64,000 nt of DNA, from the NCBI GenBank assembly GCA_963277665.1, contig OY728123.1, forward strand, positions 629,980,915 through 630,044,914, read 5' to 3'. This document shows positions 11,991-24,899 of this stretch, one piece after another. Below the pieces are notes generated by a model. The model was not told where the DNA came from and ran no database searches. It worked only from the letters and a program-made list of their open reading frames with translations. This stretch comes from Viscum album (taxonomy: Eukaryota > Streptophyta > Magnoliopsida > Santalales > Viscaceae). Every line of letters starts with the position of its first letter. The first letter of the stretch is position 1. The position numbers and the translations under genes were made by a program.

Positions 11991-12960
11991 AATCATAGGT
12001 TATGAAAATGAATGAATAACATAATCAGTTTTATTGAAATGGAGTCCTGAACTATCTAAAAGACACATGGAATAGAAAATTATTAGTAATAAATCAGTGT
12101 AAATAAATTTTTTTGATTAGTTAGGAATAATAATTAGAAACAATATAAGACTGATTATATAATGATATAATAAAAAAGAAGCTCTTGAAAATAAAGGAAC
12201 ATTTTTCTACAGTATCTGTAATCCAAGCCATCAGAATGATTTTTTTATGAAACACATTTGGATTTCAAATTATATAAAATGGATGTGAAGAGAGAATTGT
12301 TTAATGGTTATATAATGGACTATGGTTTTGTTAAATACTATGTTTATTTAAAAACCATATCTTTCCAAATCATGTATTAAAATTAATAAAACACTTTATA
12401 TGGTTTCAAATAAGTCCCTAATGTGTGGTTTGATAGGTTCAACTAATTTTTTTAGAGAAGGTTTTACCAAAGTAATAATCGAAGCTACTATATTTACTAA
12501 AATAATTGCAAATGGGGTTTTAATATTAAAAATATAAATTGATTATATTATTCATGGACATGTTGAAAATTAATTATCAAATGATATTTCAAAAATAATG
12601 CTAATAGAATTAGAAATGAATATAATGGTTGAGTTAAAAATTTTCATTTCTTTCAAAATTTTCAAAATAATGAAAGAATTATTTTAAATCAAAGAAAATA
12701 CCATTAATATTTTCTAATATGTTTTATTATGGATAATATTGAAGGTTTTGATTCTCCCATGAGTACAAGATGAAAATTGTATCTTGATAAAATTAGGAAA
12801 CTAGTTTATCTAAACAATTAAAGAGATATGATTTTAATGTTATAATACTTAACTTCTAATTGATATGATATAATATTTACTATGTTAATGTGTACATTAT
12901 TTTAAGAAAATAAAAAATATTCACATTTAAATATTCTCAAAATAATTTTAAAATAACTAA
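11990..12960 (+). pseudogene. Copia A reverse transcriptase pseudogene
   Basis: Recognisable blocks in order: a start block with NQFYWNGVLNYLKDTWNRKL-like residues (12025-12080), a KEALENKGTFF-like stretch near 12178, and KLYKMDVKRELFNGYI near 12268-12315. The last corresponds to the QMDVKSAFLNG block that holds the first catalytic aspartate. Later are SLMCGLIGSTNFF near 12418 and the catalytic YVDD-type box reduced to IDYIIHG near 12537. The order and spacing are as in copia RTs. There are many stops. Confidence 0.75.
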
Positions 12961-12999
12961 AAAGTATAAACAATTTATAATAATTCTATTCCATAGATA

Positions 13000-13480
13000 A
13001 ATAATTTGATTATTTAATTATTCAGATAATGATTTTGGTGGATGTAAGTTATATAAATAAATCACATCTAGAGAATTTCAATTTTTAGGAATGTCTTTAG
13101 TTTCATGGTTTAGTATGAAACAAAAATATATTCCATTATCCAATGTTGAAGTTGAGTACATAAGTGTAGGTAGTTAGTATCAAGAGATTATGTGGATGAA
13201 ACACACTTTTTTAGACTATGGATATCAATTTTGACATATCCCTATAAATTGTGATAATAAAATCACTATAAACATTTCCAGGAATACTATGCCTCACATT
13301 AACAAAAAAATAGATATATGTAATCAGTTATTAAGATTCCATTTTTTAAATTTTGATATGACAATTGGATTCCTTTGAAATAAACATGAGATTACTAAAA
13401 TATTCAAAAATCACATGAATTTTGAGAGAATTTTCTATATCAAACATGAACTTGGAATGACATGTTTGGGGTTTTCTATT
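13000..13480 (+). pseudogene. Copia A RNase H pseudogene
   Basis: Clear blocks on the plus strand are NYSDNDFGGCKLY near 13018, GMSLVSWFSMKQKYIPLSNV near 13092-13150, VEVEYISVGS near 13150, and PINCDNKITINISRNTMPHI near 13242-13300. A degraded KHIEIRxHFL-type block lies at 13300-13350. The end block reads FYIKHELGM near 13435. Catalytic D (in SDNDF) and E (in VEVEYIS) can still be read, but stops elsewhere make it non-functional. This is the best preserved part of copia A. Confidence 0.85.
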
Positions 13481-13559
13481 ACTCTTAAATTTATTTTTTG
13501 TCTTGGTATAGAAAAATCACAAGATCGATGTGAACATGATAATAAACCAAAAGTCAACC

Positions 13560-13810
13560 TAACATGATGATCAATCATTATTAATACTACCATAATGGTC
13601 TACTATTTCATTCTAACATTAATAATTGACCATGAAAATAAACAATTCGATTGATATCATATGTTGATACTATAACATTGTACTGTTACAAGCTACTGTG
13701 ACATGGTATCATAAATTTAAACCACCATGATGATACCATGGGGTGATTCTATTGAATACTATCATTAGGATGATACCAAACAACCTACCATTACGTTTCC
13801 ACAATCCCTA
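13560..13810 (+). repeat. Palindrome-rich block after copia A RNase H
   Basis: A C/G-richer stretch with many copies of a GATACCATG / CATGGTATC-like unit. It includes a perfect 11-base inverted repeat, CATGGTATCAT (13702-13712) and ATGATACCATG (13730-13740), and another partial copy near 13770. Similar units fill 7230-7620, so this may be the start of the 3' LTR or a regulatory block before it. Palindromic motifs of this sort are known from Sirevirus regulatory regions. Confidence 0.5.
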
Positions 13811-13959
13811 GTTCTACCATTAATTTTTTTATAATTAATAATATTATTATAATTAATTTTTTATTCATATTATAATTAATAATTTCAGATTTAAGAATCC
13901 CTAAATGATAAAATTTACCTATAATATGAGTTTGAGGAACCCTTTATTATGAGTTCCTC

Positions 13960-15700
13960 TCTAGACACCCTTAACTTTTTTTTAAACCTTTCTGTTTTTC
14001 TCTCTTAATGCCTTCTAACTTTATCCCTCCTGAAAGAGATAAAATGGTTAATGCGAAGCATACTTCTGAATTACTAGATGAATCATATATTTGAATGAAA
14101 TTATTAGGAAAATCAAGGTGGTAATTAGAACTAAAGAATCCTTGATACCATATCATGTCGTTGTTACTAAGAATGAAATTGAAGATGTGTGGTTATCATT
14201 GAGAAAGTTTCTCATTTGGAATGTTATATAGGACAAATGATGGGTTATATAGTTCTAAAGAAATGATGGACTATTATACCATAAATTGGTCCATTATTTC
14301 CATATATTTATAGAGTATCTATTTGGAGAAAAGATTCATTTTATAAAATATGTAATAGATGGTAGTGATATAATATTTTGGTCTAGACAGTTGGATAAAT
14401 ATCTAGGGGTTCCTAAAAAAGGTGTTCATGAGGATTAACAAGGTTCCTTTTTTATCAACTATGAGAAAATCATGATCAAATATTCTTTGATTGAGTTTAT
14501 TGGAAATGAAACATTCAAAAGGCCTACTATAGTGAATATTTAGGGAGAAATATGATTTCTTCTTAAGTTTATTAAACACATGATGTGTCCTAGAGAAGGG
14601 GATTACAACATAATTAGGTATCATGACATCTTCTTCTTATTTCTTAAGAAAATGTGAGACTATATATATATATATATATTTAATGGTTAATATAATGAAC
14701 ATATAAAAGACTTTATTGAGGTCTAATTACCTTTACTATCCTAAATTTAGTTATTCTCTTTTATAAGAAATAGGAATTATTTCTCTTGGAGAATAAAGGT
14801 TGTACAAGGTAATTGTTTTTTTCCTCATTCATGTAACTTGAAATAAGATGAGAGTAAACTAGAACACATGGTTTCAAATGTGGGTAGTGGAAAATGATAA
14901 TATTTATGAAATGTTTGATATATTAAAGAATATTTATAGACCAAGAGATATGCTTGGCAAAGTCTTGGATCTAGATAACGTAGTAGAGTATTCCTCTGAA
15001 AAATAACATATGAATTTTGATAGTACCAATGTTAAAGTGGAAGAAGCTATAAATATGGATGAGTTATATATAACTATTTTAATGTAATAGAGGATTGACA
15101 TTGATGTGGATAAAGTCCCAATGTATCTTATGGTTATCCTATTCCACTAATTTTACTTCCTTCTATAGATATTTTTCAAAATAAATAATAAAATAAAAGA
15201 GTATAAAGCCTATAATACTAAATAGTTTGAGACATATCCTTAAATTAGAATATAGGACATAATATTTCTTTATAATGATATATAATATGATATTAATGGT
15301 GGAGAGAAGGATTCACCATCTAACCACTATCAAAATTATATATCTTCTATTAGGCCTATAATGGAGAGTGGTCGACCATATCTCCATCTGCTTCACCAAG
15401 TAAAGAACCTAGTGATATATATGAACTATGTTCTTTAAAAGGTTAGGAGTCTAGAAACCATGATGATCTATTTTCCTCTTATAGTTTTGATAATGGAGTT
15501 CTATGTATGGTTGATTAATCCATATGATCTTTTAATATTGGGATGGATTACACAAAATGATGTGATGATGATGAAAGTGAAGATGTTGGTGATTGGGGAA
15601 GTCCACCAGATCACGGTAGACCATCCATATCAGGATATCTTATGGATACTAAAGGGTCTCTAGTAGAGAGGATTTTCAAGAATATGTTTTCAACTAATTT
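13960..15700 (+). pseudogene. Remains of a 'putative plant transposon protein'-like ORF
   Basis: Translated on the plus strand (frames change), this stretch shows KESLIPYHVVVTKNEIEDVW near 14133, FWSRQLDKYLGVPKKGVHED near 14380-14440, GNETFKRPTIVN near 14503 and LLKFIKHMMCPREGDYNIIR near 14560-14620. The order (a short grammar ending in LGxPxxGV, then a region ending in a hydrophobic HHxxxxxLxPRGG-like block) matches what I recall of the plant family annotated as putative plant transposon protein (Pfam Transposase_32). That family often accompanies Ty1/copia elements. An acidic stretch (DDDDESEDVGDWGSPPDHGR, 15560-15620) may be its tail. Function is unknown. An env-like ORF of a Sirevirus is the alternative. 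Confidence 0.4.
14661..14679. repeat. (TA)n microsatellite
   Basis: A perfect TA run inside the decayed ORF region. It probably expanded after the element died. Confidence 0.9.
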
Positions 15701-15999
15701 TTGATAGAGGTACCTATTGTGGAAAATATACATGAGGATACTAATTTACCTATCCAGGAAAGGACATCACATCCTCCTCTTTTTATCCTCTAAATTTCAT
15801 GGTAAGAATAAAATTGATATTTTTTCCTTCCGAATAGATCATCGATTAGATCTTAGTGGGATGTTTTGGTCTTCCGTAGATCAGGAAATAAATATCATTG
15901 AATCAGACAACATGATGATTATCTATTTACTCATTGATCATATCCAACCCAAAATTCACTTAAATATGTGAAATACGAAAGGAAAGAATAAAAATATAA

Positions 16000-18900
16000 T
16001 GGAATAAATTCATTCTCTTGAGTGTTATATAGAGAAAATGAGTTTTATAATCACAAAGAGAGAGATTTAACTTTTAGAGAGGATGGAGTCTTTATCTACT
16101 AATGGAGTATCATATTCTAGTGCTCCATCTTTTTCTAGTAATGATGATGCTTGTTTGATTTGATCCATAGTGATAGAAAGACTAAAATTTGTAAATATTA
16201 AGGCTTTACCTAGGTGAAATTTGGTTGATAATTATATGTATTTGGGTGGGGGAACATCTGCCACGTCCTCATGAAAGACATCATCATACTCCACCACCAT
16301 TGTATGGAGTTGAAAGCCCATAGAATCAGATGATATGAGGGTAATTATGGGAAAATATTGGGAAATTTGATGTATCCTCATATGTAAGAGCCTAACTTTA
16401 TCTTCCTAGGTTTCCTCCTCACCCACAAAGGAAAACCTCATCCAATCACCATGAAAACACCATAACCTCTGTATGAAATATTCAATATGGGCATGAAATG
16501 TGTATAGACAATCCTTCTCACAGATGAAATCATACGACCTCATCAGTTCAACAAAGAGATCCGATAATAATATCGGTACTCCATGAGTCAGGAGACAATG
16601 TAAGCAGCAGTGTGTGATCAATGAATTGACTATGGTTAGAGTCCTTAAGAATATGTCTGAGTTGAGGGATTAACCAAAATCTCTATGTTAAAGACAAGAG
16701 ACATATCAATTAAAGAGTGAATTTCACCCATGTCTATTAGAATTACAAAATAAAATAGAGAGGACATAGTTCATACATCTAATAATCCTTCAAACCCTTG
16801 GGTCATAAGTCTCTTATGTATGTATCTGTCCCTATCTATTGATACCATCTCCCTAAGCCTAGTGTGGACCACCTGGATGTGGTGTAGATAATTGGTGAAT
16901 CCTTACTCTTCATAATGTTGCTATCATAGCTTATTTTCTATGTCCTCTTCCCTACAGACTTCCCTATTCCTTTACAGGTAAATTCTTGTGTGGTCCAAAG
17001 ACTATTTTTAATAAGATATAATATGGATTGAACAATCCAGTGCAATATATCATATCCATCGAAAGGTAAACACCAACAATATCTTGGATAAGTTAATCTT
17101 ACTTGAGATCCCAAGGATGAATATCCTCTATGATAAGATGATATATTGAAATGTATCATATTTTTAAATACATATGTCTTCTATCAGTTACCAACTACCA
17201 TGGTATCAACTCTTGCATTCCCACTACCGACACTAGATATCAATGTCTACTCACCTAGAAAACTCTCTACCACTATGGATCACTCAAGCACCCCATTATT
17301 TATGGGAATTAATAGACATATCAATGAAGCCCTGATTACACTATGAAATCTCTACTAGAATATACAATTGTGGGAAAATAAATCTTGAACCATATCTACA
17401 GAGTATCCAGAGAGGTTTTTTAACCACAATGAATACCCATTCATGGTCATACTACCAAAACAAAGATGTATAAGCTCATGGACGAACACCACTTGTAACA
17501 TAGATAGATATAACTCATTCATGAATAGTCACTTGAAATATTTACAAGAGAGAGTCTTCTCCCCATGAATCTGAGTCACCAGACTCCACCATCACCCAAT
17601 GTATCCTTAATAATGACTCATCTATCTAACCACTAATTAATCAAGAGGTGTCCATAGAAGGTGAAAAACTTAGGTCACTACCTTTATCCATTCCTCAACT
17701 TTATATGGGTATAGATTACACTGACTTTTGGGAGGCCACTACCTCTAAAATGTACTGAGTTTTCTTAACCTACACACATAATCATTCAGTACATCTAGCA
17801 CAAACTTCAACTCAATGTGTTGTAAAAACCTGGCTAACCAAATTGAGGTTCCACATCACATACATGACAATGTACTAAAAAATTTCACTAGGATGACCAT
17901 AATCATGATATTTTAGTGAAATATAGGATGGAAATTATCATGGAGGAATCATAAAAGAAAATAAAGATGTACCATTATTAAATAGTATATCTTGGGAGCT
18001 ATCTCAAGAAGGATATAGAACACACAACACATTCCTATATTAGGAATGTACCATTATTTCCCCTTAAAACTATGACTGAATGCACCAAGTATACCAGAAC
18101 GTTATTAGTGTCCTTGTAAATGTATATGAATAACACAGAATTGACACTATATCCATGGGACAACAATCTAAACTGAGATTTTTTATCATTATTTGAATCA
18201 GTACCAAAGTAAAACTCATATCTTAAAAAACTATAAAATCTATTCCTAATATGGGATCATTCTTTTGACACTACTATATTTTTTCATGATCCTCCATGGA
18301 CTTCCTAGCTATTGGTTGTCAAGTGTGAAACACCAAGACTACCTATAATAGGACAGGGGATGGTGACCAGGGTGGAGTAGGAATACCAAACCCAATGGAG
18401 GCATTAACCCAATTTACATGTATACGTGCATATATATCTAAATACCCACCAAATACTATATGTAAAATAAAATATATACCATAATCCCGACATATTGTTT
18501 GTATCAGATAAGAGTATGATAAAACACTAAAAAGTAATAAAAAGGTCTTAATTAAAGATCACACAAAAATAAAAATGAGTCTAGCTTGCTAAGTAGGAGG
18601 GGAATTCTATCAAATTTATCACCTAGAATAACCAAGTTCTATCTAGAATGAAATATGATACTCCTACTCGCAGTGCCCCAAGTACCCCATAAAAGGGCCC
18701 ATTGTCTACATAAGACATGAGAAACTTGTGTAGATCTCATTCATGGGTGAGTATAATGATACCTAGTAGGACACCCCTAAATCACCAAACCAAAACATTA
18801 TGAGAGTTTTCTAGTCAATATATGGTATTACAACAAGATTTGAGATATAAAAATAATAAAACCATATATAATAATGATAGAACCCTAGACTAAAATATGT

Positions 18901-21400
18901 CTCACAACAATACAATCTTAATGATTCTACTCAGGGATTCAAGGTAACACTCCTCCAAGAGAATAAATTCTATTAGCCATGTAACTGCTATTGTTTTTCA
19001 TTCAAGAAGTTGTGATCATCCGACCATTACAAATAATAACCAACTGGATTTCTTCTAATCTTGATGCATTGATATGGGATAATATGTAATACTTCTAAGG
19101 ATTTACCAAAACTAATATGAAATGAACCAAAATGAAGGGGTTAAATACCCACATTAGTTGGTCACTCTGATGCCCCAAACTCAACAGATAGAAACAAAAT
19201 AAATGACAGAGGATCCCACCTCGGTTGGAAAAAATGGACACCACGAAAGATATTAGAGACTAAAGCTAAAGAAGGGATCAAAATCCTATGAAGAGGATGT
19301 AATGACACAATATATCCTCATATAAACATAATAATGGAACACAATAAAGTGATATTTTTCTTATATTAAGAGACATAAATACTCAATATACATAGGATGA
19401 TGTACATGACATGTAATGGGTGGGAAGAAGATATATCATCTCTTCTCAAGGTCTACACATATCTCACCATTTCAAATTATATGAATTACTCAATATAAAA
19501 AGTATGGCCTCATTGGGTACATGAAATGTTGATGTTTATTTGACACTTGGTAGGGCTCCAACACATTCCCATGTATGTCTTACCATTCTTGGGTACTTCA
19601 GTCCATGCCCGTATACATTTTCATTACCGAGTACAAGGACATGACTATGTACTCTGGCTATGCTCGTGTGCCCAAACATATCAATTCCTATGTACCCTTT
19701 GAAGAATATGTTGATCCACCACCACTGAGTCAAACAATGTGTGACACATGTATATGACAGTTGAGATTTTTCATCATGCATAAATCGTTTTTACCACATT
19801 ATGGTCCACAATTCATGTGTTTTTCATATGACACACCATGCAATTCATATTTTTAAAGAAATCCAAAACCATTATGTGATTTTCCTTGTGCCTCTATTGT
19901 CCCCAATTCTATAATCCATCACACCTTTCAATCCTGGATCTATGGACAAACATTTCCTAGCCACCGTTGGTGGATAGAATCCAACATTAAATCTTCTCAT
20001 GAAACCACTCCCATTGAACCAACATGTTGAGACACAAAATTTCGCCATTGGGGATCTATAAATCAAAACATGATCTTCTTTCATTGGTGATATCAAAACC
20101 AAATCAAAGATCTCCATTATTAAGTCATGGTATCGATCCATTACAATAAAGATCAATTGTGGAACAATCATTTATCGTGTATTTGCTAAACCACTATCCA
20201 AATAAAATATTTATGATTATTTTAGAAAGAGTATTGGGATGATTTCATAAAACACAAACACAAGGATTGAAGCCTTATCCAATGTTCCCTTTTTCCTCAA
20301 ACCATTTTTATAAGAATGATGAACGATGAGGGAAACAAATATCTTCAAATTTCTATTTCGAGGAAGATAATCCCATATCTGCACCACATGATCAATACAT
20401 GAGTTAAAATATTAAAAGAACTGATTTATATTTTTCATCAGATAATTAAATGGGGATGAATTAACATAAAACAACATCATAAATTGTGTTTGGATATATT
20501 AATGGTGAATAAAAAATCTGAGTTTTTTTATTGATGATGTTCTCACATTCTTTAGTCATTTGAGTTTGTTGGGGTACTCCAATCATTAATCCATGATCTA
20601 GATTTCTTCCAACACTCCTCCAATGAATTATATATGAATATGTAATATTATGATTCCAACCCAAGATATTATTCATAAACACATATTTATAGGGGATAAT
20701 AGGTTTAGGGGGAATATTAGACAATAAATTATTTAGTTAATTAATTAATGATATATTTTTCCCATGACTATGCTCAACCCAAGAACCAGATTCCGTCCAA
20801 GGTTATGTCACACCTAGGCTATGACTAGGATTTTGGAGTTATTTTTTGTCTCACATATCCAATCACAGACTCTGTTCAGGTTATGTTCAAATAATTTTGA
20901 AAAATATATGCATACATGTTAATAAATATTTAATATTTTTATAATATAAATACCGAGTCTCTATATAGCTCAAAATCCTACACCAACTGAAAACATAGTT
21001 CAGAAAATATTATTATATATATATATATATATTCTAAACCATTATAAGGACTAGAGTCATTATAGACAGTTCATGTTATCCTCACATTGATTATAATATA
21101 TAACATTTTTTGGAAACAACAAAAAAACATCAAAAAGGGGATTTAATATATAATAAATATACTGATTAAATTCTTAACAATAGAATTATTATAAATTATT
21201 CATACTACAATTTGTTTTATTTCACATTATAAATCCTGAAAATTATAAATAAAATTATTTTTTTGAACCTCCCTTTTCGATAACCTCTTCATTTCATCAC
21301 TTACCATATAGTACACTCTCAGAGATAGACACTATCTAGTACCCTCAATCAGGTCCCTTTATTTGTTTCCATATTCATTTGATATCACTATGTATAGTAT
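16000..21400. other. Unassigned, less A/T-rich block
   Basis: More than 5 kb without any domain I can recognise on either strand. C+G is visibly higher than in the flanks from about 16200 to 20100, and open stretches of 60-100 codons occur on both strands (for example 19536-19781 and 19872-20171 on the minus strand). The minus strand near 18270-18440 has a faint resemblance to the 3' part of the E-family LTRs (CCTCCATTGGGTTTGG), which hints at an inverted LTR, but I cannot extend it. A (TA)n run lies at 21012-21032. Confidence 0.4.
16185..16640 (-). other. Unrecognised minus-strand open stretch
   Basis: Read on the minus strand from about 16640 down, one frame stays open for about 130 codons apart from one stop (near 16405). 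It begins with ITHCCLHCLLTHGVPILLSD and ends with VVEYDDVFHEDVADVPPP. The composition is unlike the surrounding A/T-rich decay, with many cysteines, tryptophans and histidines and few lysines. I do not recognise a family. It may be a fragment of a transposon ORF, or non-coding DNA that happens to be open. Confidence 0.25.
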
Positions 21401-21479
21401 CCTCCATCTAATTATATTGTATCTATTACATCAAGAAAGAGGCAAACACTCTCAAGCCCTATGGAAGACATCTCACATC

Positions 21480-22890
21480 ATCAATAACTGTCACCAAAGA
21501 AAAAACCTTCTCAGTGTACCTTCTTTTATTTAAATAAGAATAGTAATTCTAAAACCATATATGTTTGTGAAAAATTGAAATTAAAATACCTCATGGAAAA
21601 ATTTAATATCTAACCCTAATATTTTTTTGGTTGACCACCTTCAAAACATTGACTAAATAGGTGTCAATGGTGATTGTAAAGAACTTACTTATAAATCAAA
21701 TTCAATGATATCTTTATCCTTCATCATACCCATAATAGAATCATGATATTTACTTCTTTATTATTTAAGTTTTTAAAATCTATCTCAATATCTTCAAAAA
21801 TATAGTACTTTTTAAAAATATCATAAATATCCTCAATAGTTTATTTGATATAACTTCTAATGAAATCCTTTGTATGGAAAATCCCCATTCAATAAAATTT
21901 ATTAGGAATTCATATTCTAAATGGATTCATAGAATTACTCTATCCAATAACCATCACCAACCATTTATCAATTAAATTATGTCTTATCGATTCACTTGGG
22001 AACCTATGTCTCAAATACTTCCATTCGATATCAAACTCTTTATGATTGACTTGTTTTTTTCATTTTACACAACTTCACCAATTTGAATATTTATATTTTT
22101 ATATTCCTGTTCTAGAAAATATGTATATAAATTTTTCCAAAAATAATTTTTTTGATAAGAAATACCTCAACAAGAACCATAATAACACTTAGTACTCATG
22201 ATGTTAGGTGCTTTGATGAATAATATAACAACACTAAATTTCATATTTTTTTCAAATATCTATATTCGATAGAAATATGAATTAAATAAGAAAAACATAT
22301 AGTACCAAACTCTATCCTTTCACCACTATCTATTACAATCCATTTTTTGACTCCATATGATCACATTTTTCGTGATGGATTAAACTTTATCATGTTATTT
22401 ATTTAATGAACAAAACGAAATAGTTATAAAACTTTTCTATTTTAACTATATTATTCAAGAAACAGCACCTGGAAACATCTTGGTCTAAATAATATATCCT
22501 ATTCTATTTTATTTATAAACCATGAAACATAAATCACTGAATTCTAAAACTAATGGAATGGATCGCAGTAAAATATTTTGATGCCTACATGAGAAAAATA
22601 AGTGTTAAAAACTTGAATCATGGAACAATGATAGTATACTATCCATAAAAACGTGATTCACAATCATTTTCAATTTTTTTTATTATAAAATCATCATAAA
22701 AAAAACTCCATTATGTAATAAATAGTTCCTATATCAAATTTAAAAAACTATTAAAATAGTTCACACATGCTGAAATAACAAATTGCCCCTTTTAAAAACT
22801 CCCCATGAATATATCCTATAAAAAATATAGGTAAATCACATATGAATTGATAGATTTATTTTATATATTTTCCACACTTTTGATAGAAAA
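21480..22890 (-). repeat. Repeat segment R1 (homologous to R2, 28750-30060)
   Basis: R1 and R2 are collinear, imperfect copies in the same orientation. Anchor blocks are ATTTTTTTGGTTGACCACCT (21630) with CTTTGTTTGGTTGATCTCC (28892); GATAAGAAATACCTCAACAA (22156) with GATAAGAAATACGTCAGTTT (29420); AGTACTCATGATGTTAGGTG (22192) with AGTACTCCTGATGTTTGGTA (29458); and TTTTCCACACTTTTGATAG (22869) with GTTTTCCACACTTGAAACA (30034). The last block encodes on the minus strand a CGK-containing zinc-knuckle-like motif. The segments are probably part of a minus-strand transposable element. I could not identify the coding domain between anchors. Confidence 0.55.
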
Positions 22891-22929
22891 ATCCAAATAA
22901 TATATGAAGTAGGGGAAAACACATACCCT

Positions 22930-23310
22930 ATCCTTGAAAATAGTGAGGTTGAATGACATAATCCACATCACCTTATAAATTGTTTCCATCTATAATGTCT
23001 CTTTGTTACTCTGATATCATATTGACTATCACAACTGAAGAGAACTAACAGATTTAGATCAACCGAAAAATATTAATACAGTGTCCTAATCCATATTAAC
23101 TATATTTTATCTTGAGTGTAACCTAAATAATCATCTTATATAGTGTTTAGAGATATTAGAAATTGATTACATGTATTCAAATTCAAAAATATTTCTCCTT
23201 AAAAGAATACTCCACCAGATGTGGATCTTCTTTTATCATCACAACTTTTCCAGTCTTCATCTATGTAACCAAATAGATAAATCATTACTATACTAAATCC
23301 ATCTTTTTAT
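22930..23310 (-). pseudogene. Copia B RNase H pseudogene
   Basis: On the minus strand, YLFGYIDEDWKSCDDKRRST continues as SGGVFF between about 23285 and 23205. This is the unmistakable copia RNase H block with the first catalytic aspartate (D in YIDEDW) still present. Downstream on the same strand, after frame changes, DYLGYTQDKI lies near 23120 and LFSCDSQYDIRVTKRHYRWK near 23040-22985, matching the later CDNxxAI...RTKHI-type region. The alanine-rich catalytic-glutamate segment is lost. R1 begins right after its end. Confidence 0.75.
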
Positions 23311-23319
23311 TTTATAAAA

Positions 23320-24260
23320 ACCAATTTTTGGGTAAGTGGGAATCGTATATAAAGATCCACAATAATACTACATAAAAAAACAATCCCTTCCATACGTTAG
23401 AAAATGTTAAAAAATATACACTTCATCTGGACATAAAGAAGATAGTTATAGAAAGATTCCAATCATCTTTCAAAATTCATTACAATATTTTTATATTTCT
23501 TTCTGATATTTTTTAAAATTCATTTCTGCTGAAATATTTTTGAAAACATGCTTTGAATCATTCATTACAATTTTCTTATAGAGTTCTTTAACATAATTTT
23601 CTTAAGATAGGAATATGTACTTTTTGATTTTATAGATTTTTAATCTATAAATGTTTTTATTTTCTCCTAGAAGAGAAATTTCAGATAACTTTTTTCCTCA
23701 CCATAAATATTTTCAGTCATTTATTCATCATTACCCATAAATATTATATACTAAATATAACCAATAACAATGAGGGAATCCCCTTAAATATCTTTTTTAT
23801 AGGTTTTTATAAACTCTTACTTTCTTAATATTCCACTTCTATAAGAAAGTATACATTTTAGAATAAAAATATCTCAGATATTTTTTCAACCCAGAAAAAT
23901 CATTCATAAAATTTTTGAAGTATCATTCATCATGATAATTCATTAATACATATGATTTATGAGAATAAACATATTCATCGATATATTTTTTGATTAAATA
24001 TTACATTACATCCCTCTAGAATATCTTATATTTTCATCGTGTAATAATTATATGAAATATTTTTATGGTTAAAAGGCTTTCTACTAGAGAAATGGTTACA
24101 AAAAAATAAATGTCTTCATCCTTTTAATATACTTTATAAACCAACATTTCCTTGTTTATTAATACTTCACATTTTTCATTCAACATTTTCAAAAAACCAA
24201 ATTTTTAGTCACATTATTACTTTTCGGTTTGGGTATAAGATTCCATGTCTAATTAATTTT
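23320..24260 (-). pseudogene. Copia B reverse transcriptase pseudogene
   Basis: Read on the minus strand from right to left, WNLIPKPKSNNVTKNLVF (near 24240-24190) is the copia RT entry block. KYIDEYVYSHKSYVLMNYHD (near 23985-23930) and SGLKKYLRYFYSKMYTFL (near 23895-23845) match the segment around the conserved YGLKQAPRAWY block. KIYKIKKYIFLSQENYVKEL (near 23640-23580) and NDSKHVFKNISAEMNFKK match the block after the catalytic YVDD box. The YVDD box itself is not readable. Multiple stops and frame changes occur. Confidence 0.75.
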
Positions 24261-24899
24261 AATTTAATTTAATTCATCATTTATTTCATCATTATTCTCT
24301 TGATGCTTCATTTTTTTGACATATCATGTCTCAACATGTGGATTTATAGAGTTATGTGAAACAATATTTGATGTTATTAAGAATTTTAGTTGTTGTTCAT
24401 GATATCTAAAGGTATTTCGGATCTCCACTTTTATCCAAATTTATAGAAATAGTGAGTGAAATTTACCGATATAACTTGAAAAATATAAATTATTTTATTC
24501 TTCTTGAATATCTCTTATATAATCTCTTTTTTTAAAAAACATTTTCATGCTATTTAACAAAGACACCTTCATCTTATCTTTCTCTTATATATGCATATGA
24601 CTGTGAATACATAACGTCAGAATGTTCCAGCACTTTTACATATATATAATCCACAATATTTACAGATTCCTTGATAAATCACGTGTATCCACCACCATCA
24701 GGTTGGTGTCCATGGAAAATAACTTCATCTCCTTTTTAATGTAAATTCCCTAGTTCGTTACTTTTGACATTGATAATATAGGGGTTTTTGGCCACCCTTA
24801 GGTAATTTAAATTTTCTGTTTCATTATATTACATATCATAAGGAGTCACATCATAGTTTTTAAAATATAAATAATTATTTTTAATATGAATTTATTATA

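Larger units (their letters stand above)
8710..13500 (+). mobile_element. Copia A: decayed Ty1/copia retrotransposon body (Sirevirus-like)
   Basis: The order gag, zinc knuckle, protease, integrase, RT, RNase H is diagnostic of Ty1/copia, because integrase precedes RT. All domains are on the plus strand and broken by stops. Features suggesting the Sirevirus branch are an initiator-Met primer site, the gag style (gag-polypeptide of the UBN2/DUF4219 type), an RNase H end reading HELGM, and further coding remains after RNase H. The branch name is an inference. The element appears to have inserted into the E1 3' LTR. Confidence 0.85.

Noticed and set aside
18270..18440. Inverted E-family LTR fragment
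   Set aside because: Only a short block resembles the shared LTR motif and I could not extend it, so it is mentioned but not called as a repeat.
23008..23020. Sequence resembling a minus-strand initiator-Met primer site (ACTCTGATATCAT)
   Set aside because: It lies inside the copia B RNase H remains, with no LTR end to its right and no gag to its left.
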